From positions 1 through 10,044 of the forward strand of contig CALHQK010000014.1 in assembly GCA_938037185.1 (NCBI GenBank): DNA of 10,044 nt. The letters run 5' to 3'. The first letter of the stretch is position 1, and every line of letters begins with the position of its first letter. Positions 1 to 6,056 of the stretch are shown here, piece by piece. The translations under genes and the position numbers were made by a program. The stretch is from an uncultured Riemerella sp. Its GTDB lineage: Bacteria > Bacteroidota > Bacteroidia > Flavobacteriales > Weeksellaceae. The notes beneath the pieces are model-generated. The model was not told the origin of the DNA. It made no database searches and saw only the letters and a program-made list of their open reading frames with translations.

Positions 1-8
1 TATTTTTG

Positions 9-47
9 AACCTCTTTTTTTATCAAACGATAGAAAAAGAGGTTTTT
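9..47 (+). terminator. Rho-independent terminator of an off-window upstream gene
   Basis: An 11-bp perfect inverted repeat (AACCTCTTTTT at 9-19 and AAAAAGAGGTT at 34-44) encloses a 14-nt loop and is followed by a run of five T (43-47). This fits an intrinsic terminator read on the + strand, presumably ending a gene that lies left of the window. The other strand has no T-run directly after the stem, so it seems to work in one direction. Confidence 0.75.
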
Positions 48-335
48 GCGTTTTTAATGGTATCTGGAGTAGAAAGGGAAGAATGTTTTTATTTGTTGGA
101 GGTGTATTTAAGAAAAAGGAGAAAAGAAACTCTAACAAGAGGAAGTGAGAAGCGAAGCTTTATATTCTATAAATGATGTCTTTTTTGAGGAGCAAGAGAG
201 AAAAGAGGAATAGAAAATAGACTTTGGTTTGAATAAAATTTTAATTTTGTAAGAAAATGAAAAGAAATTATAAGAGAGAGATAAATAGTCTTAGGAAAAG
301 GGAGATTTGTTTGTAATCCAGAAGTGAATTTAAAT
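48..335. other. Gene-free, purine-rich intergenic region
   Basis: No convincing gene was found in these 288 bases. The + strand is strongly enriched in A and G, especially from about 100 to 220 (runs such as AAGAAAAAGGAGAAAAG), with few C. The open frame on the minus strand across 167-457 is low-complexity, lacks family features and overlaps the lipoprotein gene, so it is not called. The only candidate signal is a promoter-like box at 242-249. The region probably holds the promoter and a long leader of the lipoprotein gene. Confidence 0.5.
223..249 (+). promoter_or_regulatory. Weak candidate promoter for the lipoprotein gene
   Basis: TAATTTTG at 242-249 matches the Bacteroidota -7 consensus TAnnTTTG. 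TTTG at 223-226 could be the -33 element, but the 15-nt spacer is shorter than the usual 17-23. If used, the 5' leader would be about 80 nt. AT-rich DNA gives such matches by chance, so this is tentative. Confidence 0.25.
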
Positions 336-830
336 ATGAAAAAATTAGCATTATTATTTGTTGGGGCGTTATTGTGTAACTCTTGCTTTTTGATACAACA
401 AGGGCGTATAGCGGATGGAATGTGCAGACCAAAGCATCCGAAGTTTAAACTGCTCAAAACTCCATTTAAAGAAACGGATAAACTGACTTATAATAGAGTT
501 TATATTAACCAATATTTGGTGGGGTTTGGTATAGGTTTTTACCCTGATGGGAGATTAATGTATTTCTATTCCAGAGATGGATACGCACTGAAAGAGTCCG
601 ATGTTGAAAATAAAAAATGGGAAAATGCAAGGAACATTGGCTATTGGAGGGCAGAGGGCGGAAAGATAAAGATAGAGTATTTTGTATGTTCCCAGCAGGG
701 AACTTATTTTAGAGAGCAGGGCGAAATAAAAGGCGACACTATAGTTTTTTACCAGACTTTATTTTCTCCTATTAAGGGAAAGGTTGTTCGTGAGACATTA
801 TATGTTTTGTCTGATATGTCATTTGAGTAG
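336..830 (+). CDS. Predicted lipoprotein of unknown function
   Basis: 164-aa protein that I do not recognise as a named family. The N-terminus (Met-Lys-Lys, then the hydrophobic stretch LALLFVGALL, then Cys14-Asn-Ser-Cys17) looks like a lipoprotein signal peptide with Cys17 as the likely lipidated residue. Ser at -1 fits, but Cys at -3 is an unusual lipobox residue. The mature part is soluble-looking, with an aromatic-rich, probably beta-rich core (FYPDGRLMYFY, IGYWRAEGGKIKIEYF, GEIKGDTIVFY). It could sit in the periplasm or, as in many Bacteroidota, in the outer membrane. I chose ATG at 336 over the in-frame GTG at 324 because the Lys-Lys and hydrophobic segment then sit at the N-terminus. 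It is probably monocistronic: the next + strand gene has its own promoter. No terminator is obvious directly after the stop. Confidence 0.75.
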   Translation: MKKLALLFVGALLCNSCFLIQQGRIADGMCRPKHPKFKLLKTPFKETDKLTYNRVYINQYLVGFGIGFYPDGRLMYFYSRDGYALKESDVENKKWENARNIGYWRAEGGKIKIEYFVCSQQGTYFREQGEIKGDTIVFYQTLFSPIKGKVVRETLYVLSDMSFE

Positions 831-864
831 AGAAACGCACCAAATATGTAACTATTGTAAAAGC

Positions 865-996
865 GTTACTAAAATTTTTTTCAAGGCTTACGGAGAAAAA
901 ATTGGAGACTTACGGAAGATTTGCGCAAGGCTTACGGAAATTTTCTTCGAGGCTGATGGAGAAAAATTTGGAGGCTTACGGAAAAACTCTTACCTT
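865..996 (+). repeat. Six-unit 22-bp imperfect tandem repeat upstream of the HU-like gene
   Basis: Units begin at 865, 887, 909, 931, 953 and 975, exactly 22 bp apart. The conserved head is CTTACGGA (GTTACTAA in the first unit, CTGATGGA in the fifth), followed by an A/T-rich centre and an end near GGAGG or CAAGG. There is a second period of 66 bp: unit 1 matches unit 4 at 17 of 22 positions, and unit 2 matches unit 5 at 18 of 22. Only the head of unit 6 is clear. The array overlaps the HU promoter: the -33 element lies in unit 5 and the head of unit 6 fills the promoter spacer. Two helical turns per unit would put every copy on the same DNA face, which suits a cooperative operator; that role is inference. 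Confidence 0.85.
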
Positions 997-998
997 TG
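967..998 (+). promoter_or_regulatory. Promoter of the HU-like gene (TTTG-N20-TAnnTTTG)
   Basis: TTTG at 967-970 and TACCTTTG at 991-998 are separated by exactly 20 bp, an excellent match to the Bacteroidota/flavobacterial sigma-A promoter (-33 TTTG or TTG, spacer 17-23, -7 TAnnTTTG). Transcription would start near 1003-1006, giving a leader of under 20 nt before ATG 1022. The leader is A/T-rich without a Shine-Dalgarno site, as is usual in this phylum. The repeat head CTTACGGA lies inside the spacer, so a protein bound there would compete with RNA polymerase. Confidence 0.7.
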
Positions 999-1021
999 GA
1001 TATAGTTTAAATTTTAAAAAG

Positions 1022-1399
1022 ATGAAATACAAACTGATTCAAAAGGGAAACCCTGCTAAACCAGCAGACCCTAAAAAATGGTATGCTAATCCAGTGAAAT
1101 CTGGGACTATTACGCAGAAGAATTTGGCAACGCAGATTTCTGGCCGTTCTTCTCTTACAGCAGGAGATGTAGCGAATGTCCTACAAAATTTGGTAGAGCT
1201 TCTGCCTCAGGAACTGATTAAGGGAAACAGCGTTCAGCTGGGAGATTTCGGGACTTTCAGGCTGTCTTTTTCCAGCGAGGGAACGGATACCGAAAAGGAG
1301 TTCAACACGGAAAAAATCAAAGGCATTAAGGTGCTCTTCACGCCAAGCTCTGATTTCAAAAGAGTGCTGTCCGAGATGAAATTTGAGAAGGAAAGTTAG
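1022..1399 (+). CDS. HU-related (HU-HIG type) DNA-binding protein
   Basis: 125-aa nucleoid-protein relative. The N-terminal part (KYKLIQKGNPAKP, then KKWYANPVKSGTIT at about residues 18-31) followed by an HU-like fold is typical of the Bacteroidota HU-related family (TIGR01201 / HU-HIG). The helical part covers about residues 30-68, and the characteristic VQLGDFGTFRLSF lies at about 71-83. The classic HU beta-arm with its RNP motif is not evident; an acidic, lysine-rich stretch (SSEGTDTEKEFNTEKIKGIKV) stands in that region. The protein has no C-terminal extra domain. Expected role: DNA bending or architecture, exact targets unknown. The frame is open upstream to 902, but that part is translated tandem repeat lying across the promoter, so ATG 1022 is preferred. 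A structured element and a terminator follow, suggesting a short transcript with a structured 3' end. Confidence 0.88.
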   Translation: MKYKLIQKGNPAKPADPKKWYANPVKSGTITQKNLATQISGRSSLTAGDVANVLQNLVELLPQELIKGNSVQLGDFGTFRLSFSSEGTDTEKEFNTEKIKGIKVLFTPSSDFKRVLSEMKFEKES

Positions 1400-1435
1400 A
1401 AAACTTTTTTAAGACACTTTCCCTACATCTGACTG

Positions 1436-1570
1436 CAACGCCCTGCGTGAGGGATGGAAGCGAATACCCCACAGCCGCTGCTGTGGGGTTTTAGTATGGG
1501 CAGCGGCGAGGAGTAGCAGCGGACAGCCCGACCCGATAGAGTGGGAACAGCTTTGGCAAGGGGCACGACC
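1436..1570 (+). ncRNA. Structured RNA-like element, Flavo-1-like candidate
   Basis: A GC-rich island in AT-rich DNA with several complementary segments: CCCT 1441-1444 with AGGG 1450-1453; a perfect 10-bp hairpin 1466-1475 with 1480-1489 (ACCCCACAGC, loop CGCT); GGGC 1498-1501 with GCCC 1526-1529, or that GCCC with GGGC 1561-1564; and CCC 1532-1534 with GGG 1543-1545. The order GAGGGATGGAAGCG, variable hairpin, GCAGCGGACAGCCCGACCC, GGGGCACGACC matches, from memory, a structured element found many times in flavobacterial genomes. I believe it corresponds to the Flavo-1 RNA motif, but I cannot verify the Rfam model here. It lies in the HU 3' region and could be a 3'-UTR element, a processed small RNA, or part of a terminator structure. 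No separate promoter was recognised. Confidence 0.6.
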
Positions 1571-1575
1571 AAAAT

Positions 1576-1611
1576 AAAAACGAAGCACCCATATGAGTGC
1601 TTCGTTTTTTT
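1576..1611. terminator. Bidirectional terminator between convergent genes
   Basis: A perfect 10-bp inverted repeat (AACGAAGCAC 1579-1588, GTGCTTCGTT 1597-1606) has an 8-nt loop and continues into A/T pairs. Seven T follow on the + strand (1605-1611), and the A-tract at 1571-1580 gives a U-tract on the minus strand. It can therefore end both the HU/structured-RNA transcript and the minus-strand barrel-protein transcript, whose stop codon is at 1661-1663. Confidence 0.88.
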
Positions 1612-1660
1612 ATAATTAGTAAAGTACTGCAGAAAAAGGATAGAGCAGGCCAGGCGCAGG

Positions 1661-3739
1661 CTAAAAAGTGGAAGCATCTCCGCCGTGGTTATCCAGTTTC
1701 TTATCAATTTCGCCATTATTGCCTTTGGAGAAGTCATAGCTCACCCCAAAGACCAGCATGTTTCTGTTATTATGTATCTGTGTCTCCACTTTGTAGTTCA
1801 CCAGACTCTCCCTTAAGCTTTTCGTTTTGTATTCAGATGGCATTCCTAACCAGAATACACCAGAGGTAAATGTCCATTGCTTATGCTTGTATTGCAGGAA
1901 CAGGTGGTTGCTGTTTTCGTTGGTAGAGAGGAAAGCCCCGTCGAGCGTATATACAGGAATATTGAACTGGTACTGCAGGGCGAACTGCTTGTGCTGGAAC
2001 TGTATGTTGAAATTGTTGCTTATATAATTATTCTTAATCACAGCTCCTCTGTTAGTATGCATGCTTCCCCAAGTAGGCGTTATATTAGCAGTTATTTTCA
2101 GCTTGTTGGTGCCCAAGGGTTTGATGATCCCAGAGAACAGGAAACCTGTTTGTTCAAATCGTTTGGTATTTTCGTGGGTCAGCGCATACCTGTTTGCAGC
2201 AGCATCAAAAACGAAGTACTGGTTCAAGCCATTATAAGTGATATTATAAAATGGCACGATGGTGATGTCAAAATACTTATTGTTAAGAGAATATCTCACC
2301 TGATTTTTCCAAGAGTACTCTGGTTTTAGGAAAGGGTTGCCTCGTTTTATAATGTTTGGCGCTACTTGGATAATGTTACTACTCAGCTCAGAACTGCTCG
2401 GCGAATAAGGCCGGTAGGAGCTGATGAGCCTGATGGATTGGTTTTGGGCTAGCTGGTAGCCAATAAGTAGGTTGGGAGTGAAGGACCATTGGTTGGTCTT
2501 TTCCAGCTCAGATTTGTTATAAATATGAGTAAGCCCCGCCCCAATGCGGTAGAGCAGCTTGTTCTTTTTTCCTGAAAACTCGGTATAGAAGTACTGCTTT
2601 AGGTAATTTACCTTGTAGTCAGAATGCCCCAGCAGGTTGTTCAGATTGTTAGAAATGGACTGGTTGTTCAGGCGGTATCCAGAGCTAAGCTTCCCTATGC
2701 TAAAGGTGTGGTTGTGGGCTGCTTCCGCTACGATGTTGTTCTGAATGACTTTCAGCTCCATAGTATTGCTGAAGACACTCGTCCCTGTGGCAGTAACCCA
2801 CTCCCTTGCCAGTTCCCAGTTATTGGTATTAAAGTGAGAACCGATGATATTGAACATGAGTTCATCTTTCTTGCCTAAATTCTTGGCGAAATAAAGGTCT
2901 AAAGATGGATTGATATAGTTTTTCTTATTATTGTCAATAGTAGAGTTTTCGCTGGAGACCAGTCCCTGGGTGAAGACGCTGTTCCCATTTGCATTGGAGA
3001 AGCTATTGAGCAGAGAGAGCGCGAACTCAGCTTGGAAGGTGTAGCTGTTTTCTTTTGAGTTGAAGTACTTTAAGTTGATATCTTGGTTGGTATACCCAAA
3101 GTGTGTCTTTTGGTTCTCGTCCGAGCGGTATTTTGTGCTGTTCAGCATATATTCGTAGGACTTATGGTAGTTCCGGTTGTCATAGTCTCTAAGGTTGATG
3201 TTGTAGTCTATACCGAAATTGTGCCTTCCTTTAGTATAGGTAAAATAGGCTGAACCATTCACAAAACCGGTAAGGGGGGAGTCCATCACATTGAAGCCTC
3301 CCACATAGCCGTTTTCAGGGTTTCTGGTAATTACATTTACTACAAAGTCGGCTTTATTAGCCCATCTCGCTGGCGGGACATCATAGTAATCAATGCGGAC
3401 TACTGCTTCCGGCGTTATGCTTTGCAGCTGCATGTTGGTCGCCTCTATCCCGTTGATAAGGAGAAGCACCTTGCCTCCGTTTATATTGCTGATGGTATTG
3501 CTCACGGGGTCAATATGGAACTGCGGGATGCTCGCTACTAAATCTTTGGCATACCGACCTGCTTTTAGTGCCTCTTGGTCAAAGGTGTAGGAGGCCTTGT
3601 CTGCGTGTTGTTTCTTTCTGTATGCCTTGATGATTACCGCCTGTATTTCTTTTTCAGGGGAGATGCTGTCCTTTTTCGTTTGCGCTGATAAAGTGCAGGC
3701 TGACAGCAAAAAGCCGTAGGTTAGGTGTTTTGATTTCAT
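1661..3739 (-). CDS. TonB-receptor-like outer-membrane beta-barrel protein
   Basis: 692-aa outer-membrane protein of the TonB-dependent receptor superfamily, closest in look to the OMP_b-brl_3 group of Bacteroidota. Residues 1-20 are a signal peptide ending in LSAQ. The segment EIQAVIIKAYR (about 31-41) occupies the usual TonB-box/plug-start position. A plug-like domain covers about 50-140 (KDLVASIPQF, GGKVLLLINGIEAT, VVRIDYYDVPPARWANKADFVVNVITRN). The rest is aromatic-rich barrel strands of alternating polarity, ending in MLVFGVSYDF and a hydrophilic tail with terminal Phe. It lacks the N-terminal carboxypeptidase-like regulatory domain that often precedes the plug, which explains its moderate length. 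The substrate is unknown. It starts 26 bp after the ABC exporter gene, with no promoter-like box in the gap, so co-transcription is likely. LSAC at residues 12-15 also resembles a lipobox, but type I cleavage after Gln20 is preferred. Confidence 0.85.
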   Translation of the reverse strand: MKSKHLTYGFLLSACTLSAQTKKDSISPEKEIQAVIIKAYRKKQHADKASYTFDQEALKAGRYAKDLVASIPQFHIDPVSNTISNINGGKVLLLINGIEATNMQLQSITPEAVVRIDYYDVPPARWANKADFVVNVITRNPENGYVGGFNVMDSPLTGFVNGSAYFTYTKGRHNFGIDYNINLRDYDNRNYHKSYEYMLNSTKYRSDENQKTHFGYTNQDINLKYFNSKENSYTFQAEFALSLLNSFSNANGNSVFTQGLVSSENSTIDNNKKNYINPSLDLYFAKNLGKKDELMFNIIGSHFNTNNWELAREWVTATGTSVFSNTMELKVIQNNIVAEAAHNHTFSIGKLSSGYRLNNQSISNNLNNLLGHSDYKVNYLKQYFYTEFSGKKNKLLYRIGAGLTHIYNKSELEKTNQWSFTPNLLIGYQLAQNQSIRLISSYRPYSPSSSELSSNIIQVAPNIIKRGNPFLKPEYSWKNQVRYSLNNKYFDITIVPFYNITYNGLNQYFVFDAAANRYALTHENTKRFEQTGFLFSGIIKPLGTNKLKITANITPTWGSMHTNRGAVIKNNYISNNFNIQFQHKQFALQYQFNIPVYTLDGAFLSTNENSNHLFLQYKHKQWTFTSGVFWLGMPSEYKTKSLRESLVNYKVETQIHNNRNMLVFGVSYDFSKGNNGEIDKKLDNHGGDASTF

Positions 3740-3765
3740 AATAATTATAATTTAATAGTTATTGA

Positions 3766-5496
3766 TTATTCTTTCAATTGGGTTTTGTATAAATCTGCAT
3801 AGTAAGCGCCCTGCGCCAGCAGTTCTTCGTGGGTGCCGGTCTCTACTATCTTGCCTTGGTGCATCACGATGATTTTGTCCGCCTTCTCTATGGTAGAAAG
3901 CCGGTGCGCAATGATGATAGAGGTTCTGTTCTGCGTGATTTTTTCCGTCGCCTTCTGGATGAGCTTTTCGGACTCATGGTCTATGGAAGAAGTGGCCTCG
4001 TCTAAGATTAGAATTTTAGGATTGGAGAGATACGCCCGCAGAAAGGAGAGCAGCTGTCTCTGCCCAAGGGAGATGGAAGAGCCTCTCTCGCTTACGATAA
4101 AGTTGTAACCGCCAGGAAGTTTTTCTATGAAACTATCCACTTCTATCTCTTTCGCTGCCTGCTTTATTTTTTCTAAGCTGATGCTTTCATCTCCGAAAGT
4201 GAGGTTCTCCAAAATGCTCCCGTGAAAGAGGAACACATCCTGAAGCACCACACTTATCTGCCCCCTGAAATGGTATAATTCGTAATCGCGGATGTCTGTA
4301 TCATCTACTAATATCTGTCCAGCGTTAATCTCGTAAAGCCTTGTAATCAAACTGATGATGGTAGATTTCCCCGCTCCTGTCGCCCCTACGATGGCTACTG
4401 TTTCCCCTGGATTGACCTCAAAGCTGATGCCTTTCAGGACTTCTTGCTTTTGGTCGTAAGAAAACTTTACTTCTTTAAATTCTATTTTGCCCTTAAGCTC
4501 TTTTTTCTTTATGGAGCCGTTGTTGGGTGTAAAGTTTTCTTTTTCATCCATAATGCCCAGCACTCTTTCCGCACCTACCAAGCCGCGCTGGATATTGTTG
4601 AACCTATCGGCAATCTGCCTTAGCGGCCGCACCAGCAGAGAAACGAACTGGATGAAGGCAATAATATCGCCTACGCTTGTATCTCCATGGAAAATAGTGT
4701 TATATCCGGCGTAAAATAAGATGATTCCTATAAAAAGCGAAGAGAGAAGCTCTACAACAGGGAAGAACAGCGAGAAGTAAAAAACGGTCTTCAAGAGGGC
4801 GTTTTTCAGTTGGATATTTATTTTGTCAAATTTGCTGAACTCTGCTTCTTGCCGGTTAAAGACCTGAATTAGAGACATCCCCGAAAGTCTTTCTTGGACA
4901 AAGCTGTTTTGGGTGGAAGTCCACATTCTTTCGTTGGAAAAGGAAGATTTGAGCTTTCTTTGGAAAAACCTTGTGATGAGATACATGATAGGAAGCATCA
5001 AAAGGACGATGTAACTAAGCTCCCTATTCACGGAGAACATAGCCAAAAGCACCATGATTACCCGCAAGACATCCCCGAAGACCATCAGAAAGCCATCGGT
5101 ATAAACTGTGGCTATGGTTTCTACATCTCCTACGGCTCTCGTTACCAAGTTTCCGATGGGCGTGGTGTCAAAGAAAGAAGTTTTGAAATGAATCAGCCGG
5201 TGGTAGAGCCTTTCCCGTATATCGCGGATAACATTCTGTGCTATGAAATTGGAAAAATAATAGAGCAGAACCTGCAATATGGTTTCAACAAAAACTAACC
5301 CAAGGAGGATATAAATTCCCTTTATAACGGCTTCTCTGTCCTTGTCTTTCAAGATAGCGATGTCTATCACATCTTTGGTAAGGATAGGGCGGTAGGTAGA
5401 AATAAGCGCCACTGCTATGGAAATGAGCAAAGTAATCAGAAACCATTTTCTGAATTTCAGCCCAATAAAAAATAATTTTTTAATGATGTTTCCCAT
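3766..5496 (-). CDS. Half-size ABC exporter (MdlB/MsbA-like), membrane and ATPase fused
   Basis: 576-aa inner-membrane exporter subunit, expected to work as a dimer. An N-terminal transmembrane domain (about 15-315, some six helices, e.g. about 17-35, 60-82, 137-155, 160-178, 240-265, 272-292) is fused to an ATPase domain (about 337-576). Visible ATPase motifs: A-loop Tyr347 (FSYD), Walker A GATGAGKST 371-379, Q-loop Gln419, signature SISLGQRQ about 474-481 (first Gly of LSGGQ replaced by Leu), Walker B ILILDE with catalytic Glu500, D-loop SSID 503-506, and switch His531 (AHRLSTI). All catalytic residues are present, so it should be an active ATPase. The family covers multidrug and lipid exporters; the substrate cannot be read from the sequence. 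It lies 13 bp after recX and 26 bp before the barrel-protein gene, and is probably co-transcribed with both. Confidence 0.93.
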   Translation of the reverse strand: MGNIIKKLFFIGLKFRKWFLITLLISIAVALISTYRPILTKDVIDIAILKDKDREAVIKGIYILLGLVFVETILQVLLYYFSNFIAQNVIRDIRERLYHRLIHFKTSFFDTTPIGNLVTRAVGDVETIATVYTDGFLMVFGDVLRVIMVLLAMFSVNRELSYIVLLMLPIMYLITRFFQRKLKSSFSNERMWTSTQNSFVQERLSGMSLIQVFNRQEAEFSKFDKINIQLKNALLKTVFYFSLFFPVVELLSSLFIGIILFYAGYNTIFHGDTSVGDIIAFIQFVSLLVRPLRQIADRFNNIQRGLVGAERVLGIMDEKENFTPNNGSIKKKELKGKIEFKEVKFSYDQKQEVLKGISFEVNPGETVAIVGATGAGKSTIISLITRLYEINAGQILVDDTDIRDYELYHFRGQISVVLQDVFLFHGSILENLTFGDESISLEKIKQAAKEIEVDSFIEKLPGGYNFIVSERGSSISLGQRQLLSFLRAYLSNPKILILDEATSSIDHESEKLIQKATEKITQNRTSIIIAHRLSTIEKADKIIVMHQGKIVETGTHEELLAQGAYYADLYKTQLKE

Positions 5497-5509
5497 TCAC
5501 TTTTAGGTT

Positions 5510-5983
5510 TTATTCGTTTTCATTTATTGTGTTCAGAATGCATTCATACTCATAACCTTTTGATATAAGATAGCGCACGGTTTTCATGGCTTTTTGATAG
5601 TTTTTTAAACCTTTCTGCTCGGAGAAATAGGCGTTATACAGCTTTTTTATGGTTTTTTGATAATCGGCTTCATCTATCTCGTCCATGCATTTATTGATGA
5701 GTTTTTCGGAAATTCCTTTAAATTTTAAGTGATTTTTTATCTTTAGCCTGCCCCAGTTTTTCAGGTAAAATTTTCCTCTAATGTAGCTTCGGGCAAATCG
5801 CTCTTCATTGAGATAATTTTCATTGATTAGATAAAGCATTATTTCATCTTTAGCCTCTGGAATCAGCAGAAAATCCTGCATTTTTTGTTCCACTTCCTGA
5901 TGGCAGCGGTCTTGATAAATGCAGTAATTCACCAGTTTTTGTTTAATTTCCTCAAAAGTGTACGATTTTCTTTTTTCTTCCAT
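5510..5983 (-). CDS. recX: RecX-family regulatory protein
   Basis: 157-aa, helix-rich, lysine-rich protein of the RecX family, which modulates RecA filaments and so tempers recombination and the SOS response in the cytoplasm. The diagnostic central module is at about residues 51-105 (YLINENYLNEERFARSYIRG, then KNWGRLKIKNHLKFKGISEKLI). Flanking three-helix modules at about 8-45 and 108-152 complete the usual three-repeat architecture, and the length is normal. Base composition is visibly poorer in GC than the ABC gene next to it (18 of 60 bases at 5701-5760, against 27 of 60 at 3841-3900). recA is not in the window. The start is placed at ATG 5983, just downstream of a hairpin and a promoter-like box. 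Confidence 0.85.
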   Translation of the reverse strand: MEEKRKSYTFEEIKQKLVNYCIYQDRCHQEVEQKMQDFLLIPEAKDEIMLYLINENYLNEERFARSYIRGKFYLKNWGRLKIKNHLKFKGISEKLINKCMDEIDEADYQKTIKKLYNAYFSEQKGLKNYQKAMKTVRYLISKGYEYECILNTINENE

Positions 5984-5991
5984 ATCTACTT

Positions 5992-6025
5992 AAAAACTTT
6001 GCCAAAGTTATAAAACCTTGGCAAA
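5992..6025 (-). terminator. Candidate glyA terminator or attenuator before recX
   Basis: On the minus strand, TTTGCCAAGG (6025-6016) pairs with CTTTGGCAAA (6007-5998) over 10 bp with one G-U pair and an 8-nt loop. G and five T (5996-5992) follow. This has the form of an intrinsic terminator about 30 bp after the glyA stop. Its U-tract ends only 8 nt before the recX start codon, so it may reduce read-through rather than fully separate the genes. It could also be an operator palindrome. Confidence 0.5.
6003..6010 (-). promoter_or_regulatory. recX: Candidate recX promoter -7 box inside the hairpin
   Basis: The minus strand reads TAACTTTG here, a perfect TAnnTTTG match 20 to 27 nt upstream of the recX start codon. 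No TTTG or TTG is found 17-23 nt further upstream, so the -33 part is poor. The box overlaps the loop and 3' arm of the terminator-like hairpin. Confidence 0.35.
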
Positions 6026-6056
6026 ATTAAAATTTTAATGATGATTAAAAATGATT

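Noticed and set aside
167..457. 96-aa open frame on the minus strand
   Set aside because: It antisense-overlaps the lipoprotein gene, lies in purine-rich DNA that gives pyrimidine-rich low-complexity codons, and shows no family features.
784..1005. 73-aa open frame with a 22-residue repeat (pattern FF.A.GEK.G.LRK)
   Set aside because: The peptide repeat follows automatically from the 22-bp/66-bp DNA repeat, it overlaps the lipoprotein end and it runs across the HU promoter. Translation is not excluded but is not supported.
902..1021. 40-codon N-terminal extension of the HU-like protein
   Set aside because: It is translated tandem repeat upstream of and through the promoter; family members begin at the KYKLIQKGNP segment, so ATG 1022 is the start.
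1392..1407. Small AT hairpin (AAAGTT/AACTTT plus T-run) at the HU stop as a terminator
   Set aside because: Only six A/T-rich pairs and a 4-nt loop; too weak to call beside the strong terminator at 1576-1611.
1423..1737. 104-aa minus-strand open frame over the structured element
   Set aside because: It overlaps the end of the barrel-protein gene and the terminator, has no family features, and its GC-rich stretch is better explained as structured RNA.
1877..2329. 150-aa + strand open frame inside the barrel-protein gene
   Set aside because: Antisense shadow of a well-supported coding region, without recognisable motifs.
4894..5298. 134-aa + strand open frame inside the ABC exporter gene
   Set aside because: Antisense shadow of the transmembrane domain; its His/Asp-rich sequence is what antisense reading of that region gives.
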